Under the pieces are notes generated by a model. That model was not told the DNA's origin. It saw only the letters and a program-made list of their open reading frames with translations, and made no database searches. Shown in pieces: positions 46,340 to 56,193 of a stretch of 64,000 bases of DNA. The translations under genes were made by a program, and so were the position numbers. The number at the start of each line of letters is the position of its first letter. Position 1 is the first letter of the stretch. Source of the stretch: Madurella fahalii (taxonomy: Eukaryota > Ascomycota > Sordariomycetes > Sordariales); the NCBI GenBank assembly GCA_029876055.1, contig CM056878.1:62001-126000 (forward strand), given 5' to 3'.

Positions 46340-48205
46340 TTAACAGCAGGTCTCTCTGCCTTCATCCTCGCTGCCCGGGCAGCCCTCCAACCAGGACATT
46401 TTATCCTCAGAACTACCGGCGTAGCCTGTTAGTTTCAGTGATCCCCAGATAAGATGCGGTACAATATACTTACCGACAACCGCGGATCCAACCAGCACAA
46501 GGTCCAACAATGCTAGACCAGTGAAACACCACCCACTTCCCATTCTTGCAACTAGTGAAGGGATAATAGCAGCCGCCACAGCAGCGCCGGGGCTTCGCAG
46601 CATGTTGCCGAGAGCGAAGGCGCCGGCGGCTTGCTGAGCGACACACTCGGTGAGAAACGCCGTAGTAGTCACGAAAACCCAGTTCATGCCGAAACCATCT
46701 GCGAGACCAGTGTTAATTCCTGAACTGCTCCTGGCCTATTCGTCCGGGAGGGGAAACTCACTCAGAAACGTAGCGACCAGTACCGCTGCCGGATGCGCAG
46801 ACGTTTCAACAAGCCATCCATACAGAACACACCCAGCCACACAAACTAGCACACCCCAAATCTGATCCACCAGCCGGAATTCGGGGTCAACTTTGCCATC
46901 TGGGGCAGTCTTGGCCGCCCTGGCACGACGCCAATCCGAAGCACGTCCACCACACAACGAGCCGACAATCATGGCAATCCCCACGGCAAGAAACCCTGCG
47001 CCGACGGCGGCAGGCGACCACCTGTATCGCTCGGCTAACTCGGTCGGCAGCTGCACAGCTATTGCGAAATACGTCGAGTACAGCAAGGCGGTGTTGATCG
47101 TGACGATGCCAATAGGTGGGTAACAGAACATGCGCCAGTAACCCTTGAGAGTCGGGACCGGGGGCGGCGGACCGCGTTCACTGGAGGGAGCGAGCGGCGA
47201 GGAGAGTTTAGGCGGCCAGATGAAGAGGCTGCGGCCCTCGTAGACTCTGCCGGAGCCGACCCGTGCACGGAGGGTTTCAGGGAGAGCAAAGAGGATGACA
47301 ACCCAGAGGACAAACCCAGAAATTGCTGTTTACCACTTGTCAGGAATCTGGCAATGAGGGGAAAAGGCGGATAGCGGCTAATCATACCTAGGAAGCCAAA
47401 GATCCACCTCCAATCTGCCTCTGCGAGTGCACCACCAAGCACGGGTCCGAGTACGGGTCCACACTGAGGACCGGTAAGGAAAATGGACATGGCAAATGCC
47501 CGTCTTTTCGCTTCGGTAGTCTAGGCTTCACTGTCAGCGTATCGTGATGGAGGAGAGCCGATAAGGGACATCCATACATCAGCGACCGTGCCGGCACCCA
47601 TGGCAACCACCGCTGAGGACCCGAAGGCTTGAACAATACGCAGGAAAACTAAAGCGCCGTAGTTGGTCGGAACGGCGGCCAAAAGGATGTTGGCGCCGAT
47701 GTATATGGCAATCGACATGAGGTAGAGCGGTCGACGGCCCTTCCAGTCTGCGAAGCTGGACCAAAAGAGGGGCTTCGCATACGAATCGTGTCAGACACCA
47801 TCACACACAATAGGACAAGACGGAATCGGGACCCACCCCAAAAGCAAACGTCAACATAAACACTGACACGGTGGCATTGATGGCCGTTGCACTCGCCTGG
47901 AACTCCCTCTCGAGCACCGGAAGGGCAGGAAGATAAATGCCGCCAGCCAGCGGGCCGAAGAAACCGGCAATCGTGATGACGATGAGGATGAAACGGCGTT
48001 TCCAGGGCGAGAAGGCCGAGTAGACGGGTGGCGGAGCTACCGCATCCTTCTCCGGATCAGGTTGTCCGAGTGGCACCGCGGTGGATGGGGCGAGCAGCTT
48101 GGACTGTCTGTCGTCTCCGGGAGACTGCTGTTGCTGTTGTAGCGTGTGTATGTGCGTGGGCTCTCCAGCATTTGCGGCCAACGAGGGCCGGTCCAGGTCG
48201 GCCAT
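46340..48205 (-). CDS. MFS exporter, DHA1 (QDR/DTR1-like) group
   Basis: Six exons, 48205-47837, 47772-47578, 47520-47388, 47325-46762, 46698-46474 and 46425-46340, give 523 residues with matching phases. A hydrophilic N-terminal tail of about 65 residues (with a Q5 run) precedes twelve predicted helices. Drug:H+ antiporter DHA1 marks are visible: GIYLPALPVLEREFQ in helix 1, PLFWSSFADWKGRRPLYL in the loop 2-3, FLRIVQAFGSSAVVAMGAGTVAD, and FLTGPQCGPVLGPVLGG (motif C). The family includes yeast Qdr and the dityrosine exporter Dtr1. Here the gene is divergent from a DIT2-like P450 and near a DIT1-like gene, which makes export of a tyrosine-derived product the best guess. That role is inferred from position, not shown by sequence. 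An upstream in-frame ATG exists but adds a motif-free extension. Confidence 0.88.
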
Positions 48206-49155
48206 GACGGCGTGTAAGTGGTGCAGGGTGCTGCGTGGGATGGAGAGGTGAATGTGGCCCGTCAATGCATCAGTGCAATACGGGGCGCTGTGGTGGATGG
48301 CTGCGATGCTCGATGGCAAAGCTAGCTGCACAATACCAGTCTGACGATGGAGGTGCGGAAACAGGTGTTGAGCGTTGAATCAAGCTGATTAGAAATTACG
48401 CCGAAGATTTAACCATAAGGGTTGCCGGAAAGAAGACAGGCCCGGAACCTCTGAGGTGAAGAGCCCAGGCATGGAGATGAGACGGGAAAGCAGCATTGCA
48501 AAGTATACCTCATAAACCTACCGCTTGTAGTACAGAGCATTCAGTATCGAGTGGCCGAGACAGGTTCAACGCCGATCCGTAAGATTCCGGAGGCGGTGTT
48601 CGTTTCTGGCCCACCATCCCAACGACATTGAAAAAATTCTCCGGGTCCTGGTACTGGATACAGAGTGCTTATTGCGGGGCCAGTTTCAGGAAACACCCTG
48701 GGGTGGCAGACCGGCAGACCTGTCAGACCCGAGTATTGTGTGACGGTTCTAGGCACACAATGCTCTGCGCCTTGGCATTCGTGGCGACCAGCGCCGAGCC
48801 CCGCCATAACACGAGCCATCGACTCAGCGAGTTGGGCCAGCACCTCACAGGGCGTCCCGTCACCATCATCGCCCAATCTATTTTTGTCACGCAGCAACAT
48901 CGACGGTTATGTCGACCCGCTCAGCATCGATCCACGGCCAGCCAAGCGCCGCGGATTGGATGATTAACAGTTATCACTAACCCGGTGTCGAGCACGGTCC
49001 CACATGCGCAGATGCAACGGCCTCGGGCCGATCTCCCAGGTACAGTACCTGCTTGTTATTTTTTTGAAGAGCAATATAACGGTATAATCAAGTTGGCAAC
49101 CCCGATACCGCCGACTTCGCAAACACCAACGACCGCCCCCGACACAGCATCAGAC
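48206..49155. promoter_or_regulatory. Divergent promoter between MFS exporter and DIT2-like P450
   Basis: 950 bp shared upstream region. It carries a perfect inverted repeat AGGTAC-A-GTACCT at 49038-49050, about 105 bp before the P450 start codon. Related GTACWGTAC sites occur in the next two spacers. Confidence 0.5.
49038..49050. promoter_or_regulatory. Inverted repeat AGGTACAGTACCT
   Basis: Perfect 6+1+6 palindrome just upstream of the DIT2-like gene. Members of the same GTACWGTAC set lie at 51075-51083, 51404-51412, 52004-52012 and 54887-54895. Possible binding site for a dimeric regulator; unproven. Confidence 0.4.
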
Positions 49156-50925
49156 ATGTTCGTGTTTGCAGCAGAGCTACTCCTCCTCGGAGTCTTGATA
49201 ATTTCCCTCATTTACTACATTTTTCTCCTGCCGCCAACGTACCCAGCCAATATCCCTGCCGTCCCGTTCTGGGTAGCCCTCATACCCTTCGTCAAGGACG
49301 TCGACCAATCAGACATTTTCCGCGAATACATCGAGCAGCCACTCAGGACGCATGGAGCCGTGAAGCTCTTCTTTGGTGCCCAGTGGAACATCCTGGTGCA
49401 CAAGCCATCATACCTCGCCGAGATCCTCAAGGATGAGGACCTCTACCAGAAGAGTGGGAATCAGAAAAAGATCCCTCACAGTGTGCTTGCCGAGTTCCTG
49501 GGTAAGTGCAACCTGTTTGTCAGTGCACCAAGAAACAGGGTCTGATCTCTGGAGCAGGCGACAACATCATTTCCAGCCACGGCCAAGTATGGAAGAGTTA
49601 CCAACAGGTTGTCAAGCCCGGGCTCCAGAGAAACTTTGACGTTGCCAGGATCGCAAACAACGCGGATCGGCTTTGCGCTCTCTTACGGGACGCCCAGCTA
49701 CGGGCTGGGAACGGCGGTGTTGCAGTGCAAGAGCTCTTGCAGCGGTACTCGGTAGCAAACTGTTCCGAAGTGGTGTTGCAGACCAACCTCGATGTAAGTT
49801 GGTTCCTCTACGGCACCCAGCTTCGCCAGCAATGCTAATTATCAACACATCAGGCACTGAGCTCGGCCAACGCGCCAATCAACGTCCTCCAAAGCGCCGT
49901 TAAGCGGGAAATATTCAAACCCATCTTCATGAATTTTCCCGTCCTGGACCGGTTTCCGTTTCCCAGCCGCATAAGAGCCCGCCAAATGGTCAATAGGTTC
50001 AAACAAGAACTTAGGCATGCCTTGACTGAGAGTCAAAGGCACAGCCACCTCTCGGCCCCCACAACGTCTTCTTCCGGCGGATTGGGACCGAGAATGCTGG
50101 CCGCCAAGGAGTCCGGGCTGTGGAGCGAGAAGCAGCTGCAGGATAATCTGACTGTCGCCTTCGTGGCTGGCCAAGAGAACCCACAGCTGTGCATGATCTC
50201 CACATTATACCTCTTGGCAAAGCACCCAGTAGGTGGCCCTAACTAGTGTAGTATCTGAGCTAAGCAGCAACTTACAAGATGGGTGTGTGCAGGACGCGCA
50301 AACCAGGCTTTATGACGAAATTCAAGGCGGTGCGCTCGGAAATGATGGGCCCCTTGACCCGGACGTGTTGCAGGAGATGCCTTTTCTCACCTCGGTCATC
50401 TACGAGAGTCTGCGGCTCTTCCCTCCTATCGGGCAGTTGGTGAATAGACAGGCTAGCGAGAACGCCTTGCTCGGGGGTGAGATTGCCATTCCCAAGGGTA
50501 CTTATATAGGATACAACTGTTACTCGACCAATCGGGACCCCGACGTGTGGGGGCCGGCGGCTGATGACTTCGACCCGAGTCGGTGGGGCGACTCAACCGT
50601 CATCATTCAGAAGCAGTACCGTCAGCGGCGAGCCAAGGCTGAGTTTATCAGCTTCCACGGCGGCCGCCGTGCTTGCCTGGGCGAGAAGTTCGCCCTGTTA
50701 CAGATGCGGGTCACCCTGGTGGCTCTCGTACGGGCTTTCACTTGGACATTAGACCCGACCTGGGTGGACAGGAAGACACCGGTAAGTTCACGCGTTCATG
50801 GCCCTACTAGCTAGCTTTCGACCGGCAACCAGGGCGTGCTGGTGCTGACTTGATCTGTGTATTAGGCCGGACCGCTGTATCCCCGAGCATTGAGGCTCGT
50901 ATTTGCGGCTAGGAGGAAAGATTGA
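49156..50925 (+). CDS. Cytochrome P450, DIT2-like (CYP56 type)
   Basis: Five exons, 49156-49501, 49558-49793, 49854-50228, 50293-50781 and 50866-50925, give 501 residues with matching phases. An N-terminal membrane anchor (MFVFAAELLLLGVLIISLIYYIFLL, residues 1-25) is followed by a proline hinge (PPTYPANIPAVPFW). The I-helix motif reads FVAGQENPQL, with proline where most P450s have the oxygen-activating threonine; I recall this as usual in the DIT2 group. The K-helix ExxR is ESLR (Glu357, Arg360). The haem loop is FHGGRRACLGEKFAL with Cys447. In yeast, Dit2 couples N-formyl-tyrosine into bisformyl-dityrosine for the spore wall. Position beside a DIT1-like gene and a DHA1 exporter supports the same or a related oxidation of a tyrosine-derived formamide or isocyanide. 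ER-anchored. Confidence 0.88.
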
Positions 50926-52583
50926 CAAGATACTTGTGTGGTGGGATGAGACTTGGCGTCTCGAGGCATGAAATCGTTGACGATTTCAGTCGTGATAATG
51001 TGTAATATTACATATAGATACCTCAAGTGGCTATTTTAAGAAATATTAGACCTCTACTGGGTGGCTTGATCCTGGTACTGTACCGTACTTCGCTTGATTC
51101 TGGTGAAATAACGTGGTCCCGTCCGAAAACTTGGTGTCGGACGACGGCCTCACCGCCTCGTTGGTATCCGTCAAAGACGAGATTTAACGGTGATACCAGC
51201 TTGTCAGGATCGGCAGCGCAGATCCCATCCCGACCCATTGTCCCCCAACAACGGCGAAGTCTCCTCCTACCCGTCTGGTGTGAGTGGATATGCATTGCCT
51301 ACCGTAAGGAGCCGACTGAGAATACTTTTCGATCGTCATAGGCAGGGTTCACTTATAACTCCGCAAAGAGGCTGAGAACCTGTGCGCTAGGCAGAAGGTT
51401 CATGTACTGTACTGCGCTTAAGTGCCCACAGACGATCAATCCCAGATAAGGCTGGGAAATCCTGGTAATTGGTGAGACGGCGGCAGCGTGCTCCACGTGG
51501 AGGTCGACTACTCGGGCCCGTCTCCACTTGGGTCCTGGATTCGAACAAGATCCGCGTCTAGTCCTCCACTGGGATTTGTGTTCAGTCCTATTCCTAAAAT
51601 ACAACGTGCGCGCTAGCAAGGCTTAGACTGCAGTAGCGCGACCTTGTCCCGCGAAGGCTTGGATATGTGAAAGAAAGCCGTGGTTGACCTGCAACCGTCA
51701 ATCAAGGTTGGGGGCCATGTACTCACGCCAAGCCACCAGCGCGGCGGCGAAAAACTCGGGGCCAGGGAACTGGGAGGGACGGTGTCTCGCGAAGTACCAC
51801 GGTACAGTAATTCCCTGACGTCTAGATTGTGTCGCAACCCGTCCGCGCGAGCACGGGTTGTTCGGCAGCTGCGCCAAGGGGGCAGTCCAAACCCGGAAAC
51901 AAGCGTGAGCGGAATTCCGATAAGGCAAGAGAATGGGACCTAGACCCCTGGAGCGGGAACGCAGCTTACCGATACGGCGTTGCGTAACTTATGAAACGGT
52001 CTGGTACTGTACAATCTGATACGTAGACACGGGGCCTAGGAATAACAGAGCTGCATGGGCCCAAGCCCAGATCGGCGCATTTTGACTGGAGACCGTCTTC
52101 CCACCAACACTGTCCCGGATGACAATTCCATCCAACTCCTGAAGATGTGGTTGCCCTTTACGGGCAATTGGGCAGAACCCAGTCTTCCTTCCAATTTCAC
52201 AAGCCCGGTACCCAGGTTACCACGTAATTGTACCAAAGAATGCTAGCCCCGCTTTCCGAACCCGGGTATCTCTCAGATCCTTGCATCCCCATGCTGTTGT
52301 CACAACCATTCGTGGCGCGATATCCTCACCTGCCGGGCCGGCTAGTGTCTTCCTGTTCTTCGTTCGGGTGCGTAGTGTGTGGCTGTGAGCACGCCTAGAT
52401 GTTGCCCATCGAAGTGTAGTTAAGGAACCCGGAGTATAGAAAGGCCGCCGTGGTCTCCGACTTAACCCACATCTTCACATCTTCAGACCCGCGCCTTTCC
52501 ACAAAGCAATTTCCTCCCTACTTCATATACCGATACCTTGCCTTAATCTTAATCCATAACATCTACCGTCTCGCAAGATCACA
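50926..52583. promoter_or_regulatory. Spacer between DIT2-like and DIT1-like genes
   Basis: 1.66 kb without a gene. It has three GTACTGTAC palindromes (51075-51083, 51404-51412, 52004-52012), a related GTACCACGGTAC (51794-51805), and a pyrimidine-rich leader before the DIT1-like start. A TGAGCACG at 52385-52392 weakly resembles a Mac1-type copper element in reverse. Confidence 0.45.
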
Positions 52584-54436
52584 ATGGAGTTCTCGAACGA
52601 AGGCGAAGCTTTCTACCACCGCTTCCAGGGCTCTTTCCTCTGTGATAGCAATGGACAGCTCATACACTGCACCGGCCCGCATCAACAATGGGTTCGAGAG
52701 AACTGGGCGTCAATCCAGTCGGGAGAGTGCATTCAGAGGCTACACGACTCGGACGTCAAGATCCATCGGCACAACACCACCGCCGTCATTGTCCGCAACG
52801 AGTCACAGCAACCCGGCGGGACGGCCTTTGAAGACTTCTTTGTCCAGCTGATCCTCAACCAAGCAGACCTCTGCGCACATTCTCGGCCCAGGCAGACTCC
52901 CCAGTTGGACTCAATCACCGGCCAGATTGTAGATCTCTTCGACAACTATCTTCGATATCAGGGCAAGGACGACAAGTGGGCCGCAAGCGGCCGGACATAC
53001 TTCACAGAGCGCGTCCGGCATTTCACGAGCCAAAACGCGACTATCGAGCTCTGTCTCCCCGCGTTCCCATGCAAGTCGTCGAACCGCGACAAGGTCACGG
53101 GGCGGGACCCGGACAGGGGGAGGAGCTGGCCCTGGAGCGCCTGCACAGCTTCGTGGAAGCCATCGAGAAGATATACGAGCCTGGAGCAAAGCTCTGGATC
53201 ATCAGTGATGGCCACGTCTTCAGCGACTGCATCGGTATCGACGATGCCGATGTCGACGAATATGGGGAGAAGCTCAAGGAGATGAACCGTGCCATTGGCC
53301 TTAGCCGGGGCAACCCGCACCGCGTCGGCTTCAAGTCACTGGTGGATCTGTTCCAGCTCGGGTCCATCGACTCTGACGAGGGCTTCGTGGCCCTCGCCAG
53401 CCGTCTCGACGTTGCAAACATCGACCACCATGTTGACACTCGAGTGACTGAGGAGGCCGAGTTATGTCGCCGCATCCTGATGGCCGGATGCGGGCCGCGC
53501 AAGTCGGCGGTCAGAGCAAAGATCGACTCCAAGGACCCCGCTATAACCGCTCTATATCGCGGCTTTTCCCGGTTCATGTTGGAGGACCTGGAGCACCATC
53601 CCCATACCCAGAAGATGAGCAAGTCACAGCAAAAGAAGCTGTCGGCCAAAGTGGCTTTCGAGATGATCTTGGTATGTCGGTACCATCTGCTCCACAGGTT
53701 CCGCCCAACTAACATGCACATCATAGCGGAATCAGGCATACTCCAACCTCGTCGAGATGCTTTTCCCCAACCACGTCCGTCTGTCTATCCATGCGTACGT
53801 TAACCGTCTCCCGCACGGCTCTTGATCCCCCGAGTCAGAAAGCTAACAGTCAGCATCAGGCACAACAATGCTGGTCCCAAATTTGGCATCCAGCTATTCG
53901 ACCCCGCCAAGGTCCGCGCGGTCGAGGCGCTTACGCCTGACGGCGAGCTGATGGCCTCGCTGGACCTGTTACACATCCCAACCCCCTGGCACAACAGCGT
54001 CGTGCAGCTGGCCGGCAGCGACACGATCCTCGTCACCAAGGCCAAGCTCGCCCGCAAAGCGCTCGACGTGGGCTCTATGACGGGTGGGCTCGCCAAGACG
54101 GCGTCGGGGAGTGCCTTCTTCTCATTGCGGCGTCAATCCGAGCCTTCGGTGGCCGTGGCTTCTTCCGAGCCCGAGGCCGAAACCGAGAAGAATGTTGCCG
54201 CAACCATGGCCGTCGCCGAGTCGGAGACCAGTGCCCCGGCGCCTACGCAGGAGAAACTCCAAAGGCGAACCACGTTGTCGGAGAAAGCAGATGCCGTGGT
54301 CGCAGCTATGGTTCGACGGACAAACACCGGGGCCAGCTACTCTGCTTCCGTGGCGCCAACCAACCAAGGCGCGCACAGTACGTGGTTGGGACGTCTGCGT
54401 TGGCTCTTGTCGCTGTTTTGGCCCAGGGAGGCGTAG
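52584..54436 (+). pseudogene. DIT1/PvcA-family isocyanide-synthase-like gene with one frameshift
   Basis: Exons 52584-53671, 53727-53794 and 53860-54436. The family hallmark CLPAFPCKSSNRDKV starts at residue 157. Later family stretches are also clear: WIISDGHVFSDCIG, LCRRILMAGCG, ALYRGFSRFMLEDL, SQQKKLSAKVAFEM, NNAGPKFGI and LLHIPTPWHN. These are typical of PF05141, which includes yeast Dit1 and bacterial PvcA/IsnA; the bacterial enzymes turn the amino group of tyrosine or tryptophan into an isonitrile. At the G5 run 53116-53120 the coding trace jumps one frame: RDPDRG is in one frame and EELALERLHSF in the next. Exon 1 is 1088 nt, one short of what the downstream phase needs. As written, translation stops at 53285 after 233 residues. 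A lost G in a homopolymer is either a true mutation or an assembly error. Everything downstream is otherwise well kept, and the C-tail is Ala/Glu-rich. Confidence 0.85.
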
Positions 54437-55390
54437 GTAATTTTGCGGCCGGGAAGTCGTTTGCTTTTGAAGATACCTCATAATTTTCTTGTCTGGTGCG
54501 CACAACACCTGCCCACTTACACACCGAGATTGTATTCCTTTTGTTTGATTAAAGAGTTGTTGGTAAGACGGAAATCCTTCCGGGCGGAGTCTTGGGCGTT
54601 AGAGTCGGGGTGTGATAAAACCCAGTGCATGCAGGCGGGAACCGATCCACGGTCATTTCGTTGTTGGGTTCCTTTGTTCTAATTTTTCCACTTTGGGTTT
54701 TTCTGTTCCGTTGTCTTTTCATCCGGTGCTTACCTTACAACGTACGTTGTCGTTAGGTACGGTACCATTATCAATGAAAATCGCACACATGGAACCATAC
54801 AGGCAGATTCAAGCTGCAGACCGGCCTAACCTGACCTTGCAGCTTTTGTCCGTACCGTAGGTTGGGTAGACGCCTATGCTAGTCCCGTACAGTACCGTAC
54901 AGTCTCTGGTGGGGTCGACTGGAAAAGGTCGCCGAGACCTCGCTGCAGGTGTGCAGACTGGTTGGACCTTCTTCTAGCGCCGCCACAATTTGCTCAAATG
55001 CACGCAATTGGCTCGCGCCTTCAACTACACAAGAGTAAGACGAACGACACGAGCTCCGAAGTTGATTGCCAAGTTCTCTCCCCCCGCCACATGTCCTGTA
55101 TTTCCATTGCACGGCATGCGCCAAGGCGAGGCAGCAGAATGTCCAGTCGGGATGTGCCCAGGCCCGTGCCGCTCGGTGATCCGCTCTTCGGTGCTCAGAA
55201 ATCTTTTTTAATACGAGCTGCCCGGCCCGCCAGCTTGGACGGCCGCCTTTTGACTCCCTTGAACCCTTCGAGCGCTCACTACTGGTTCAGTCACCCCGAC
55301 ATTGGTCTGTGCCAACGGTAAACACGACGGCCAACCACCGCCGTCACTTCCCCACACAAAACGCACCCTTATTCGTCGCTCCTATCAACA
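54437..55390. promoter_or_regulatory. Spacer and promoter of Ctr copper transporter gene
   Basis: 950 bp. It contains a repeated GTAC tract (CCGTACAGTACCGTACAG, 54885-54902), a TTTGCTCA element (54989-54996) and a weaker GGTGCTCA (55190-55197), all upstream of the copper transporter. Confidence 0.5.
54989..54996 (+). promoter_or_regulatory. Mac1-type copper-response element TTTGCTCA
   Basis: Exact match to the TTTGC[TG]C[AG] element bound by yeast Mac1 under copper starvation, 395 bp upstream of the Ctr start codon. A second, imperfect GGTGCTCA lies at 55190-55197. One 8-mer can occur by chance, but its place before a copper importer makes it credible. Confidence 0.5.
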
Positions 55391-56193
55391 ATGAGCCACA
55401 ACCACGGAGGCGAAGGAGCCATGTCGATGGCCAGCGTAACAACGACGGCCGCTGCGGCCGCGTCTACCGCCATGAGTGGGGGCCACGGCGGCGGCATGGG
55501 CGGTGGAAGTGGCTGCAAAATCTCTGTAAGTCCACCCCAGGCCTTGGGGCCATGGTTTCCGAACGGGTCTAATACTCGGACACAACTCTAGATGCTCTGG
55601 AACTGGTACACAATCGACTCATGCTTCCTCGCCTCGTCATGGAAGATCACGTCGACCTCGGTGTTCGCCGGCTCCTGCATTGGCGTTGTCCTACTTGTCA
55701 TCTCGCTTGAGATGCTGCGCCGCGCCGTCAAGGAGTACGACCGTTTCCTTGTCAAGAAGTACCTCCAATCCCAGGCCGTCGCAAGCACAGGCTCGGTCAA
55801 GAAAGTGTCGGACGAAGGCAGCCCCGCTCCTGCCTGTGTGCCGGCAGCCGCCAACGGCTATCGGCCAACGATTTTTGAACAGGCAATCCGGGCATTGCTG
55901 CACATGTTGCAATTCGCCGTGGCCTACTTCGTCATGCTGTTCGTCCCCCGCCCCCCGCCCGAGAGCGTGAGCGTGAGCGTGAGCGTACTAACTTGTGCAG
56001 GCTTGCCATGTACTACAACGGTTACATCATCATTTGCATCTTCATCGGCGCTTACATTGGCAGCTTCATCTTCCACTGGGAGACAATTGGGGCGTGAGTG
56101 CTATCCTCGTTCAATACTGGCCGCACGCTGACTCGGGACTATAGTGGAGCGCAGACTAGTGCTACCAAGGAAGCTACCGTGTGCTGCGGATAA
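55391..56193 (+). CDS. Ctr-family copper transporter
   Basis: Four exons, 55391-55525, 55592-55938, 56001-56093 and 56145-56193, give 207 residues with matching phases. The N-terminal 45 residues are His/Met/Gly-rich (MSHNHGGEGAMSM, AMSGGHGGGMGGG), the usual copper-collecting ectodomain. Three membrane helices follow. The TM2 filter motif MxxxM is Met160-Met164 (MLLAM), built across the exon 2-3 junction, and TM3 has GxxxG at 177-181 (GAYIG). The C-terminus ends with a CC pair (TVCCG), which may hand copper to chaperones. This is a trimeric high-affinity Cu(I) importer of the plasma membrane, or an exporter from the vacuole. Intron 2 holds a GTGAGC tandem repeat (four copies). It lies 1 kb downstream of the DIT1-like gene in the same direction, with a copper-response element between them. 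Confidence 0.93.

Noticed and set aside
51528..51560. GGATTCGAACAAGATCC resembling a reverse-strand tRNA T-arm
   Set aside because: The T stem does not pair well and no acceptor, D or anticodon arm can be built around it.
53089..53115. A 23-nt GT...AG segment in the DIT1-like gene that would restore frame if spliced
   Set aside because: Far shorter than any other intron here, has no branch point, and would remove residues that align well with the family; a one-base indel in the G run is simpler.
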